Source: Tetranychus cinnabarinus
Taxonomy: Eukaryota > Arthropoda > Arachnida > Trombidiformes > Tetranychidae
Length of the DNA stretch: 64,000 bases
Assembly (NCBI GenBank): GCA_022266195.1
Contig: WHVY01000002.1
Coordinates: 7,083,001 to 7,147,000, forward strand
Direction: 5' to 3'
The stretch's first letter is position 1. Each line of letters starts with the position of its first letter. This document shows positions 38,563 to 50,745 of the stretch, piece by piece. The notes beneath the pieces are model-generated. The model did no database searches, was not told where the DNA came from, and saw nothing but the letters and a program-made list of their open reading frames with translations. Both the position numbers and the translations under genes were made by a program.

Positions 38563-39986
38563 GTTTGACCGTGAAGTTAAGTAATGATGAAGATGATAGT
38601 CGAGGGTCAATTAGTGATATAGTCCAGAGTAGAGATAACTGAAATGAAAAAAGAAACTGAATTATGTTGATTAGCTGTATAACTGATGATTTTTAAAGAT
38701 CTATGAATTTTGACTTTGTTTTGCTTTTCCATCTTTTCTTTTAGCAAAACAAAATTCAAGACAATTTAAAAAGCTAAATATACAGCGATTAATGAACATT
38801 AAAAGGTAAAGTTGTTTTACCTGTAATAATCAAGGACAGGGATAGAGAGTCAAGAAGTATTGAAGGACTTGCCAGTTGATCAGGGTAATAGGCCATGAAA
38901 AATTGGATTCCCTATTTAATAATGAAAATAATATGATTTTAATATTATTGTAAATAATGATATTTTACATTTGCTTTATACCTTAGTCTTGCAATTGAAT
39001 GTCATTCCTGTGATGTGCAATATAAATACACGACTTGTGTAATGCTTAATGTCAGCCTGTGAACAATCGTTGCTGTTCAGTTTCCAGATGATTACAAACA
39101 CAGATTAATCTGTTATGGGTTTCTTAATGGTTAGCTAAATCAAGCTTAGTCATTCTCTCATGATATTCATTTTTAGATGCGTAATTAAGCTTTCTTTCAC
39201 TTTTTTGTTGATATCATTACCAGTTGGAGTCTTTATTTTGTGTATTTGTCGTCAATGGCAATAATTAATTTCAATTTTGTTTCTGTCATCATCTCATTTA
39301 GCTTTTAAACAGGTCATTGGGTTTACTGGTCTCAATTGAATATTGATCGTTTACCACAATTGGTGTTGCTGCTGCCTGTCTTTCCTTGGATAATCACTTT
39401 ACATTCAAATTTTTGTCCATGAATTATGTATCAATGTGATCAATAGATTTCACTTTTTTTACGTTTTGTAAATATCATGCTAATAAATAATTTCATCAGG
39501 TTATTGTGTTCATGTTATCCATCCAGGCTGTTTGTGTGAAGGTTTAATATCATCTTTAATATTCACCTCGCCTTTTGTTTACGCTGAGGTAACAACGCGA
39601 ACGACAATTATTACGATCAACAGTTGATACATTGATATTTGCAGCCAAGTTATGCATAACAAAATGTATCTCAACTTAAACCTGAACTTGTAAATGTTGA
39701 CAATATTAATTGATAACAGCTTTTGACTCTCGGTTTTGAATTGAATTGAAAAATGAGAGCATACTTTGGCAGGCTTTTCCTCAAATTTTTAATCTTTCAA
39801 ATCGCTTTAAGGTATATTGATAATTTGGATCACTCATCAAGATTTGTCCTTCATCACCTTAATCATCATCAATATCTTCCTCTTCTTAATCTTCATGATG
39901 CTCTCTATTGCTACACTTGTCTGCTTTCCCAATCCTACAATGGTTTCTAGGTCTCATCTTGAATCTTATCGTTAATACGTGCGTAG

Positions 39987-40160
39987 TTCAAGGGGCAAAA
40001 TCAATTAGATGTTCCGTACATTTGCTATGGGAAACGCTTATCGAGCTTAAATTTTGCTAATCCGAAATATGCGCTTCAATCTCGAAGTCGCAACGTCTGC
40101 TTTTCAAAACGTCTTGTGGCATTGAAGGCTAGATTACAAGATGTAAACAAAAGAGGCTAA
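39987..40160 (+). other. CpG-bearing open stretch of unknown nature
   Basis: A 170-bp patch is visibly richer in CG dinucleotides than its surroundings. After a possible acceptor (GCGTAG) it is open for 57 codons to a TAA: it includes YICYGKRLSSLNFANPKY and RNVCFSKRLVALKARLQ. The GKR and KR pairs recall peptide-precursor cleavage sites, but there is no signal peptide or known family in view. It could be an exon, an element remnant or a structural RNA. Confidence 0.2.
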
Positions 40161-41690
40161 GCATTTCAAAAGTAAAACATTCTGCATGATGACCTGTGCA
40201 AAAGAAAAGAAATAAGAAGATGAAAATAAATACAAGGAAGAAGACGATTATATCGAAAGTGAACTTACTAATGATCTTGATCAATTATTGTGATGGGTCA
40301 TCCCATTAATAGGCCTATCAGCACGATAAAAAATGAAAGTTAATTTAATATTTCATCTACCAAAAGAGGACATCATCTTGATTAGCATTGATGAGAAGAA
40401 TTATAAGTTGCCACCAGAAAAATATATATATAAAAATACACAAAACAAGAGCAAAGTGAACGATGGCCAAACAAAAAGAAACAAATTGGGAAAGGTAATA
40501 AGGTAAGATGATTATAAATACCAAGTCCAAGAGTACGGAGAGGCGAAGATTAATGTTAACAAGATTAACAAGATGATCAGCAGTGATTGTTATCAACCTA
40601 AATTGAATATGAAACATTTGAATTTAAAAAAAGCACTTTCAATTTTGACGGTTGAGAAAAGAATGAGATTATCCAATAAGAAAGCTAATCAATTCATTGG
40701 CCGAAAACATTTTGAAAAAAAACAAGAGCCATTTTCAAATTTTTAATTTCTTCAACATTATTTTTTTTTCTCGTTTTATTCGCTTCTATCGTCATGATAC
40801 CATGCAAAGGTAAGGTCAAGTTTCGAAATGAATTTTGACGTGAAGATCAAAGTCAACCAAAATTCTGAGCGGATTAATGCGATTAACGAGCAAATGGTTT
40901 AGAGCAAAAATGATTATCTTTGTCCATTGACTATCGTCAAAAATTAATGCCTAAATAACCTAAGGCCTACCAAACGATAGGAATCAGGGTTCAAGACGAA
41001 CACAAGAAGCTATCAGAAGGAAAATACTCTCAAGTAGACAGAGAAGATTTTCTCTTTCATTTTTTGATTTCACTTTCCCTTTCTTTTTTCTCTCTCTTCA
41101 CCTCACAATTAAATAAACTAATTGCTCCTCCTATTTTCAGGGATTGAATGAGCTTTCAGAGGGATAGAGGCGTTGAAAGAGAGAAGCAGAGAAAGGAAAA
41201 AAGGGGAAGATAAGAAAGAGAAGGAGAGAGAGAAGAGATAAAACCAGAAAAGAAGAAAGAAAGAGAAGAGAGAGAAAAACAAATTGAAGTGTGAGCTAAG
41301 TGAGAGACTAACATTGATTAGAGATTCACATTTCCCCTCTCGTCTTCATCAACTTAACAATATTATAAACATTATTATGATCATCTCTCTATCACCTCTT
41401 CTTCGTGTTCATAGTTATCATTATTTGATTCTAACTGGTGTGACTGACTAGATTTGTTAATTTGTGTATCTACCTCTCGTTCCTAAGCCCAAATTAAATG
41501 TTACCAGTAAGCAAACACTCTTATTACACAAGTAACCACAAAAGTCCAAGTTTCTACATTCATCATAATCATTTATTTTTACTTTTCCCTCTTTTCTCTG
41601 TTTTCAATAAACAGTTGGTGTCTTCTGACTCTCTCAGTAATTTAAATACAATCATCACAGTGACATCAAAAGAAAACACATTTATTAAGA

Positions 41691-44600
41691 ATGACACGTT
41701 TCGCTGGTAATTATCCAAGTCGCTCTCGAAATGGAAAAATTGAATTGCGTATTCTCAATCAACCCGAGGAACAACATAGAGCCCGTTATTTGACCGAGGG
41801 AAGCCGAGGATCTATTAAAGATGGCACAGGATTGGGTCATCCAGTTGTTAAATTATTTGGCTTTAATGGATGCCCAGTTAAATTGCAATGTTTCATTGGA
41901 CACGATAAATACATTGGTGTACCTCACTTGTTTTATCAAGCTTCTCGTATAACAGGCAAAAATTCGACTCGCTGTTCTTATAATAAAGTTGATGGTACTG
42001 CTGTAATAACCTTGGATCTCACACCAGAAAACAATATGCAAGCAACAGTTGACTGTATTGGCATTTTGAAGGAACGAAATGTTGATGTTGAACAGAAAGT
42101 TTTAAAATTAAAGTCAGCCAATGGCATCCAAGACGATGGACCAGCAATACCCTTGCCAAGCAAAAAACGTTGTGCAAAATGTCGATTAGTCTTTCGTTGC
42201 CGAATACCTGGTACCAATGAAGTTTTACAAGCAGTCAGCACACCGATACTCTGTACACAGCCTGTTGGTACACCAGAAATTTGTAAAATATCCCTCAACG
42301 AGTGTAAAGTCACTGGAGGCTCAGAATTATACATTATAGGGAAAAATTTTTTGAAAGATTCCAAAGTAATATTTAAAAGTGATAATTGGGGCAAAGTAGT
42401 AGAACCTGATAAAGAATATCTTCACTCGGTAAGTCATTATTATCATTACCTTTTATTTATTCTGATTTCATTTCTTTTAACGGTCCCTCTTCTCTATCTT
42501 CTCTATCTCTCTCTCAACAGTCTCACCTGGTTTGTACAGTTCCTCCTTACGATGGGCCAAACGCAGATCTTCCTGGTTATTTTACGGTATCCATTCGCAT
42601 CCGGAGCGGCGGTAAATACTCCGATTCTCATATATTCACTTATGTAAATGAGTCTAAAGGTAAGACAATTCGTTAGCGTTTACAAATTACATCGACTTCA
42701 AAGTCCAGTTGTTGCTGTCACTATTCTTGCTTGTTGATACGTACATGAAAAAAAAGGAGGAGAAATAATCTTAAAAAGATTAATCTTTATCATTGTTTCT
42801 CCTTTTTGAATAACCTGCTTGACCCATGACCCCACTGAATCTACTCTTAGGGTTACAATGATAGATAAATTATCTCCCCTCTAAACTGCAATACAAATGT
42901 AAATAATAATAGTATAATAGGGAATAGCAGAATAGCGATAGATATATTTATCAATATGATCTCATTCAATATTTGTTAGATATTAGATTGTAACCTCTCA
43001 AGAGTCACCATTAGTGAGAAACAGGGATAAAAAAGGGAGAGAGAAACCAAAATGGAGACAGATTAACTGAAAAAGTAAGAGATGATTAAGATGAGACACT
43101 AAATTGATAGTTAAACTGATAAACATTGAATAGTAAAGTAAAGCAGTAGAAAAATTGCCTTCCTTGAAATCAACTAAAATTGATTCTAATTTTTGATTCT
43201 TTTTACTCATGGTCAAGTTAACAGTTCAATTCGATCAACAATTAACCCCTTTCCATTATAAATAATCATCTTGTCCAATCCAATCATCTGCCAAAAACAC
43301 ACACACACATATACACTCAAAACAATTTTTGTTTCGCTATTCCAACACGGAATTGTAATTTTAAAATAACCAAAAATCCAAATCAATTGTGAAAAAAACT
43401 ATTGTCAATATTGTAGCGAGTGTAGACCATTTTTATATCAACAATTTTTAACATTATTTTTTATCCATAGTTTTAAATTATAATTGTTTTATACGCAACC
43501 ACAAAACCCATAATGATTCAATTAAATCAGTCGTCGTTAACTGGTTGACTTTTGATTTCTTTATTTCAAACTACGCGTTATAATTGTTACTAATTATGAC
43601 TTTGACTTTACAGTTTGGTGTTTCGTCTTTGGGTGAGTTCTGTACATTTGATGGTCAATCAAAAGTTTAATTGTAATTGTACATGCAGTTGGTTAGTTAG
43701 TCAGTTTTGATTAGTGATTTATATATTTAGTGAACACAGTTTAGTTTACAATTGAAATTTTGGACAATTTTTTTCGCTCATTTCTTTACTCCTTTTTCAC
43801 AATTGTATCAACAGAATCAGTTTAGTATCTTTCATTTATTAATAGTTTTGTTTTGCACCATTTTTATCCAAGATAGTAATAGCTTGAGCCAGTAATAGTT
43901 CAGAATCATTTTCAGATACAAGATTCAGATTATTTAGATGATTTCAATTTCAATGAGACGAAAACAAATATACAACCACAAGACTCAACAAATGAAAACA
44001 AAATCACAAATCATTTTACAATTCAGAGTTACGATTGATAATTAATGTTTCGGAATAATCATTTATCCTGAAATGCTTGAGATTAGAGCTGTTTGTTTTA
44101 TTAATTTCTCAGTGTGTAAATACAATTTCCTAACCATCATAATTCCTCTTTAATTATCATCATAATTAGTCTATTATCAGTCGACAAGTTTCCTTATCTT
44201 TAGGTTAGAAGAATTGAATTTAAGTTTCATTTATTTCTGATTAACTAGAACAAAGTAAATATTGAAATTACGATTTGAGACCAGTTTTTTGACTTCTTTT
44301 TTTTGGGACTAGACAATTGTTGATCCATTGAGTATTGAAAGGTCAGTTTCTGCTTAGTTTTTCATTTTAGGCTTTTCACTTCAGGATAATTGAATCTCCG
44401 AAACTTAAATTTCAATCTAATCTGAGAAAATTTTTACCTGTTTTTTTTGTTATTTGTTCATGTTTGTCTTATTTGTCTTACATATGAATTTATATGTGTT
44501 TACACATCTATCATCGTATGAATTTTCCTAGTCCCGTTGATTGTCCCATCTTGTCTCTTGTCGATTCTCTCCCCATCTTTCGATTGTCCATTTCTCTTCT

Positions 44601-45505
44601 CTTCTCATCTTTTTCATCCACTCTTTCATTCCTCCTTTATCCACCTTCTAATCCTCCTTCTTAACCCATCTTCTCATCTATTCATTCCTTTTCTCTCTCA
44701 TCATCATCTCTTTCTATATACTTTCCTTTACTTTACTTCTCGCTATCTTTTCAAAGTCCATTTTCAGATCTTTGACCGATCGAACAAAAAACGATTTAAT
44801 TGTCTTGATACATATAATTATGATTGTTCTTCTACCTCCATAGCCAATTCAATGCTACTGAGATCATTGCCACTCAACCACAGTAACAACATGAGTCACC
44901 ATCAACAGCAACAGGCACAAATACAGGCTCAGGCTCAGGCTCAGGCACAAGCTCAGGCTCAGGCTCAGGCTCAAGCTCAAGCTCAGGCACAAGCTCAGGC
45001 ACAAGTTCAAGCTCAGCTTCAGGCCCATGTCCAGGTCCAAGTGCAGACGCCAACCCCAGTTCAAGTCCAAATTCAAGCCCAAGCTCAAGCCCAAGCCCAA
45101 GCTCAGGCCCAAGCCCAAGCCCAAGCCCATGCCCAGGTTCAAGCCCAACAACAACAACAACAGCAACATGGTTCACTCACTGGTACGCTTGGAAGCAATC
45201 ATTATGGCGAGTTAATATCTGACCAACAGACAACCTTTTTTACTCCTTTTGGCGGTTCTCATGGTGATCCTATTTTAAATGGTATTAAACAAGAAGAGGT
45301 TCCTACGATGTGCCGTATAGACCGCGTTAATCATATCAACTCAACACCTAAAACCATAATTAATGCACCTGTTATGGCAATGGACAACGCCGTTCGATTC
45401 TATTCGGAAGATACTTTTCATTCATCTGACAGTTCAACCATATCGGAGCCAATTTTAGCTTCCGAAGATATAACAGAATTTCTTTCTCTTTTTACACAAT
45501 TTTAA
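41691..45505 (+). CDS. NFAT5: NFAT-family Rel-homology transcription factor, NFAT5-like
   Basis: Three exons, 41691-42428, 42521-42659 and 44844-45505, give 512 aa from the ATG used. The Rel-homology DNA-binding domain (about residues 8-195) carries the DNA-recognition loop in QHRARYLTEGSRGSIKDGTG; RARYLTEGSRGS is the NFAT5 form. CVGILK-like CIGILKERNVDVE and SPILCTQP-like TPILCTQPVGTPEI follow. The IPT/TIG dimerisation domain (about 195-291) spans the first splice: KNFLKDSKVIF ... SHLVCTVPPYDGPN. Exon 3 carries a Gln-Ala repeat (about residues 313-401), a SUMO-consensus IKQE at about 440-443 and an acidic Ser-rich tail ending in ITEFLSLFTQF. No calcineurin-docking PxIxIT or SRR region is present. 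The homology starts right at the ATG (GNYP matching GQYP of NFAT5), so further N-terminal exons upstream are possible. An out-of-frame 70-codon frame (41498-41710) overlaps the start. Phases 0 and 1 match. Confidence 0.88.
44903..45168 (+). repeat. Hexanucleotide-type (CAG/CAA)(GCT/GCC) repeat coding Gln-Ala
   Basis: An imperfect tandem of CAGGCT, CAAGCT, CAAGCC and CAGGCA hexamers inside the last NFAT exon, flanked on both sides by CAA/CAG runs. It encodes a long alternating Gln-Ala tract with scattered Val, Leu, His, Pro and Thr interruptions in the middle. Because the unit is six bases long and lacks stops, long artefactual frames also open on the minus strand (Leu-Gly and Pro-Glu type). 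Confidence 0.95.
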
Positions 45506-46473
45506 CCAAAATTTTCTCATTGACACACACAGACACACAATTAATGCTTCCCATTGTAAGTCAGAATTGAGTTTGGTTAGGATTGTCTTTTCATCCATAT
45601 GTATATATTTATATATATAAATTTTCTTAAATTTTTTGAAATTCACCTCAAAAAAATGAAGCCAGTATGGGCGATTTACAATATATACTCTATTTTTCGA
45701 GTATTTACTTTGTACAATTTTTCTCTTTAAAAATTGTTCAAAAGACATTTAATCCTTAAAACATAAACCTAACATTGTTTGATTATTTCAAATCAATGAT
45801 TAGATTAAACTTTCACTTTACTATTCCTTTTCTGTTCTCAATACAAAAACAATTATAAAAACAACATAAAAATACATTTATACGATGTTTAACCGTGTTG
45901 CCAAAATTTGATGAATCGTGTTTAAAGCCAATATCCATTTAGCTACCAAGATTGAGATAAACAGATTGAACAAAAATCAAGGCTATTTTCACAAAATTGG
46001 ACTCACAACAATTGATGATTAGTAAATTCACTTGAAACAAATCAAGTTGTTACATTAAGATGAGAAACCGCGCCGCAAAGATTAAACAAGGATAATTCAC
46101 TTAAAAGTAGACTCTTATAAATCCCTAAAAGCAACTCGTATCACTAGATAAGTAATGAAGAAAAAAAACAATCATGAATTAATAGATTTATCCACAAAAA
46201 TTCAGGTCAACTTATCTAACAAAACAACAATACAAATGAAAACAAGAAAAAAATGAAAAAAGCAAAACAACAGCACCATCTAGTGAACCGTTTTAAATAC
46301 CAAAGTACTTTTGTTGATCACTAGATGTCCCTTTCAATCTTATCCAATAAAATGAAAAAGGTTTGACTTTGAATGATAAACTTGTACATGGAGTGAGTGA
46401 GATTGAAACTGAATTGAGAGGCAAACCGAATGGATGAAAAAGTAAATGTAATCAGGAGAAGTCATTTGAAACC
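45506..46473. other. Spacer between NFAT and NMDA receptor gene
   Basis: About 970 bp holding the NFAT 3' UTR and the promoter/leader of the next gene. A 10-bp inverted repeat, CATCTAGTGA at 46277-46286 and TCACTAGATG at 46318-46327, lies about 150 bp before the next start codon. No gene is seen. Confidence 0.45.
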
Positions 46474-47178
46474 ATGAGGTTTGCCATGCCAACTAGTATA
46501 ATCTTAAATGTTGTAAAAAGGCCCAATTTGTTACTCTATTCAAGTTTAGCGTTTTTCACCGTTACCCTGTTAATATCCAGTGTACAGTCTCGTCGTCGTC
46601 CAACCATCCAGATTGGTACAACATCGGCCAGCCTGGCTTCAACACCAACAACTACCTCAACTCCAGGCCAAAGTTTACCCTCATCATCATCATCCATACA
46701 ACCCATACCAGTCAATGGGTCTGCATCAAGTATAACCTCACCATCACTGGACCATCCATTGAACCAAGTGAACCCAATTTTACCCATTCACCGGACAAGT
46801 TCAACGGGCATTCAAAAGATAGTCTTTGGTGCCATCCTGCCAACCACCATATTGAAAACGTTGGCACGCAAGTACAATAAAACTTTACAAGATGCGGTCG
46901 ATGCTCTAACCAAAGGCCGTGATCAGCACAATTTCATCAATTACTTTGAGATTGCCAATGCAAATGTTGTTCTTATGCCATTGAATCCTTCACCAACCGA
47001 TGTTTTGCACAACTTGTGTCACCATTTACTTCCAAATGGAGTTTCAACCATTTTTTACATGACAAATTCCGACACTTATGGAACCAATGCTGCTGCTACT
47101 CAATATTTAATGCAATTAACTGGATACCTTGGGATTCCAATGATAGCCTGGAATGCTGATAACATGGGCCTTGCTCAG
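46474..47178 (+). CDS. Nmdar2: NMDA-type ionotropic glutamate receptor subunit 2, first coding exon (partial)
   Basis: A 235-codon exon opens with ATG and ends in phase 0 at CAG|GTAACA. A signal peptide is visible at about residues 20-38 (LLLYSSLAFFTVTLLISSVQS). A Thr/Ser/Pro-rich linker (about 40-100) leads into the amino-terminal clamshell domain. There NANVVLMPLNPSPTDVLHNL, the NGVSTIFYMTNS segment, and QLTGYLGIPMIAWNADNMGL are in the order and spacing of insect NMDAR2 (GluN2-like). These residues form the first lobe of the LIVBP-like domain and differ from the GluN1 pattern. The receptor is a glutamate-gated calcium channel with GluN1. The next exon should begin in phase 0 with the Gln-rich SIEHQ-type segment; none is recognisable up to the end of the window, so the gene is truncated by the window. 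Confidence 0.82.
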
Positions 47179-50100
47179 GTAACAAGTTGATCCTTTTTTC
47201 CTTCAACCTTTCCCTTTCCAACTCATTTTTGCATGACAAACAAAACACTCAACTTGGTCCAATTGACTGACTGACGAACTCTATTAATTTTCATCTTCAA
47301 TGAATCTTGAATCTTGAGATTGAAAAAAAGCTATTACTTTGGATTTCAGCTCTTTTTTTTAGTCAAACTCATCAAAAAAAAGAGTAAAATAAAAAACATG
47401 AAAAAATGTTGAATCAGAATTTTCAACCTTCTTCTTTCCTTCGTCTTTTTTCATCCCTTCATCACAAAGCTTTTCAAATCTTTTTCTTTTTTCCCGTTTT
47501 TTCCATGATTATCATGATTACCATGAATCTTTTGCTTTTCTTGTCAACTCTGTTTTTCATTTCTTTCTCCTCTCTTTTTTCTGTTCCATTCCATATCCAC
47601 TGAGAATTCACATGATACAGTAGGAAACAATTGACAATCTGAATGTTAATTTGTCCATCCAAATGCAAATGCCTTTAATACAACACCAAATCTGAAAATG
47701 TAAACTTGAACAGATTGATTAATTGTACTGTTTAGGTTGACTAAATGGCTTCAAGTAAAAGGTTGATTGTACAAAGTAAAAGGTATAATTGAACTTTTAT
47801 CAGATTAATTGTAATGAAACAACACATAAACTAGAAACTATTCAGAATATAATCTTTTATCGTTGACCAAAGGTTGACAATTTGCAGGTTCAAAGATTCA
47901 TTTGGGAAACATTTAAAGTCACCTTGAGATGGAACAACTTTTGGTGTTCATTTTCAATGATGATTCGGATGATGATAAGGTTAAAGATTTACGTTGGGAG
48001 AAGAAAAAAATGTTTCATGAAAAGGCAGAAAAATCTCCATTCCAAATGAATCCAATGATAATTGTGTTCAATTTGTTTCTCATCACTGTTTACCTCGACC
48101 GATTCAACCAAAAATCAATCTCTCTCTCTGGCTTGCTCTTAAATCTTTAATAGTCATCACTTTTATCATCATCATTACCATCATCTTAAAACATGATCTT
48201 TAACCTTTCTTCAATGTTTCTCATGTTCCAAAGAATTGATTCCTTCTCTTGGCCTTTCTTCACCCTTTTACCACTTCAACTGTTTACGTAAGGCTAAAGT
48301 CTGTTATTGATTGAAGGGCTTGTTAGTGTTTCATCAAGGCTTAGGATTCCCTATTAAACAGTATCACGCTGATAAACTAACTTGTTTTTTAATGTACTCA
48401 TGAGAATTGATTTAGATTAACTCGAGCCCAGTTTGCATTCTTCGAGTTTTCCCTTTTTCTCCTCTTCTTTACCATGTTGCCTCCCTTTCAAATGTCTATG
48501 AATTTTCATGAGAAATGGAAAGGTTTTTTTCTCCTTCTTCTTCTTGCTTTACTGGGCTTTTGGTTCCTTGGCTGGCTGGTGAAAAACTAGTTGAAAGGAT
48601 TGTGATTAGGCAAAATGTTTTGGTTAAACGGAACAACGTTTGAAAGTCAAAGATGAAGAGGCAAAGGAGTTGGGATTGAACAACAGGGAAGGCTCACAAA
48701 ATCAGTAAACCATTGATAATGGAAATGGAAATGAGCCAAATATCTGATTTTCTTTTTTCTTCTCTCTCTTCTCATTCCTTCATCATCATCATTTTCTTCG
48801 TCTTCTTCGTCTTCATGATGGTGATGCTAAACAACAAGCATTGATGTTGGAAAGTCAAGTGAAATCAGATAAACTAAAAGTACAGTTATTATTGGTTGCT
48901 TTTTGCATCTCATTTTTGGGCCTTTACTTTCAAATGTTAACCAATTGTTTACGAGTTTACGTTTGTTTTTTTTCTTCTTCATTTCGTCTTTTCTGTTCTT
49001 CTTTTTTTTCACTTCTTCAACCAATTTACATGATAGCAAATTGACGAGGTGAAACTTGGTGCAAATGCATCTGTCAAAGAGGAATGAAAATTGCATTAAT
49101 GCGATTGTACAAAGTTGACTTTAATACACAATGACAAGAGAAGAGGCATTTTAAGAGCGATTATTAAATGCCTTTAAATTGCTTCAACGACAACAATTGT
49201 AAAGTTTACATTCTTTTTCTGTTCTATTTGCAAAAATTGAACTTCGATAAACCAACTTTTACCTTAAGCGCACTTTCTGGTTACAAATTTCGATCAAATC
49301 AGTCAATCGAATAGGCCTGTTGAATTTATTAATAGATTCCGATTTGACTCTGAACAAATCAAATGGTAAAGTAAACTTCAAAACAACTTTAGATTTGCGT
49401 TTTAAAGTTCATCAGCAAGTAAAAATATCTTCTGAAAAGGACAAGTCGAATGAGATAAGCAGGGATTGGAAATGAAAAAAGTCGAAGTCTTTTCAAGAAT
49501 CTTCAACCTTCGAACTGACAGTGGAAACAGTTTAACTCTAATCCAAAATGATTCAGAGATCGATCATGTGAAAAGGAATTTTTCACAATTTTATCAACAA
49601 CATTTTCTTCTGATCTAAGGTAAGGTTTTGGCCTTTAAAATGCTGGAAACATTGAAATCTTGTCGTTAATGAACTCGTTCTGTCTGCGTTTTACCAAAGA
49701 GTCTCAATCTTGAAGCTCTTACAAATGCATATAAAAGTCTCAAAATTTTCGATAAATTTTTCTTCTCTAAAAATTTTGTCGAAAAATTTAACGAAAAATA
49801 AAATACGAAGTTTGATGGATTTGATTGACAATTGAACAATGATGTTGATGAAATTTTCCTCCCTGTGCAGTTGATGGGAAAAAATAAATAACATTTAAAA
49901 TTATCTGTAACTATTTTTTCGCCTCGTCTGGTTCAATCTATTTTGACCATCCATAATGATTGCAGAGCCAAATAAAGGTTAAAACTATTCTTCTTTCATG
50001 TTCACCATTTCATCAATCAATTTCAAGTGTAACTCTTTATCCTTTCAGCAAATATTTTATTGAAAATTTCATTTGTTCCTCTCCAAATAGCAAACACAAA

Positions 50101-50322
50101 AATGTCAAACTTGTAATTTGACCCAACCCTAACCCTTGACTTGATATAATTAAAGCAACTGTTTACAGCTCAAGGCTACAACAGGGAACAATTTTGTTAT
50201 GCCAAAAATGGTACACAATTGAAGAGTTGACTTTCTCAGAAAATCCCTTGAAAGGAGTCAAGAAAAGAATATTATTGACATGAAATTTCTCGAGGTGCAT
50301 TTCATGAGAAAAGCCAAATATA

Positions 50323-50745
50323 CAGGGCGTAACAGTCAAATAGTTTCGAATCGTTGATAACTTTTTCGCACTTCGTTCGAATTCGAAAAATTTTTCCATT
50401 CACTCAATCAGTCAAAGTTCCTTGATAACCTCGGAAGCTTCAGAGTGCAATTCGATCATTTACCATCTCAAAGTCGAAAAGGTCTAAATCTTTGTCTATC
50501 GATTTAGAATCATAATTCGTGAACAGAACATTTTGGAACACATAATTAAGAAAAATACTTTTTTCGAAATTCGATGAAAAATCAATTTGCAATTCTCAAC
50601 TTCATGAATCTTATATTCGCTTTTCGCTCTTTCTATCAAGAACTTTGACTAATTGATTGCATGGAATTGAAAAATTATCGAATTTGAAGAATGTTCAAAA
50701 AAGTTATTTACGATTCAAAACTTACCATTTGACTGTCACTCCCTG
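50323..50745. mobile_element. TA-flanked MITE (Tc1/mariner-type target site)
   Basis: The left end CAGGGCGTAACAGTCAAATA and the right end, as reverse complement CAGGGAGTGACAGTCAAATG, are inverted repeats that continue with gaps through TTCGAATCGT and ATAACTTTTT for roughly 50 bp. Each end abuts TA (50321-50322 and 50746-50747), the duplication made by Tc1/mariner transposases. The 423-bp body has no credible transposase. The class is inferred from the ends and the TA. Confidence 0.82.

Larger units (their letters stand above)
29842..41690. other. Gene-poor 11.8-kb spacer upstream of NFAT
   Basis: I find no recognisable gene. Contents: a 19-bp motif (CAGAAATTTACATGAATAT) repeated directly at about 30291 and 30321; a fold-back element at 34231-34326; a 200-bp MITE at 38363-38562; a CpG-bearing open stretch at 39987-40160; and a purine-rich (GA) tract at about 41150-41280, which probably lies in the promoter or 5' leader of NFAT. 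Upstream N-terminal exons of NFAT could hide here, but none could be identified. Confidence 0.45.

Noticed and set aside
41498..41710. 70-codon frame overlapping the NFAT start as a separate gene
   Set aside because: No similarity, low-complexity Ser/His/Phe content and an overlap with the NFAT frame. It is more likely leader or intron sequence, at most a uORF.
44537..44843. Upstream extension of the last NFAT exon frame (Ser/His/Leu-rich)
   Set aside because: It translates a pyrimidine-rich intron tract. The acceptor at 44843 (CTTCTACCTCCATAG) gives the right phase with exon 2, whereas a join at 44768 would not.
44864..45176. Two minus-strand frames of about 100 codons (Leu-Gly rich and Pro-Glu rich)
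   Set aside because: They are mirror frames of the Gln-Ala hexamer repeat in NFAT exon 3 and contain nothing else.
47929..48150. Second exon of the NMDA receptor gene
   Set aside because: The acceptor at about 47887 is plausible, but the translation bears no resemblance to the amino-terminal domain of GluN2.
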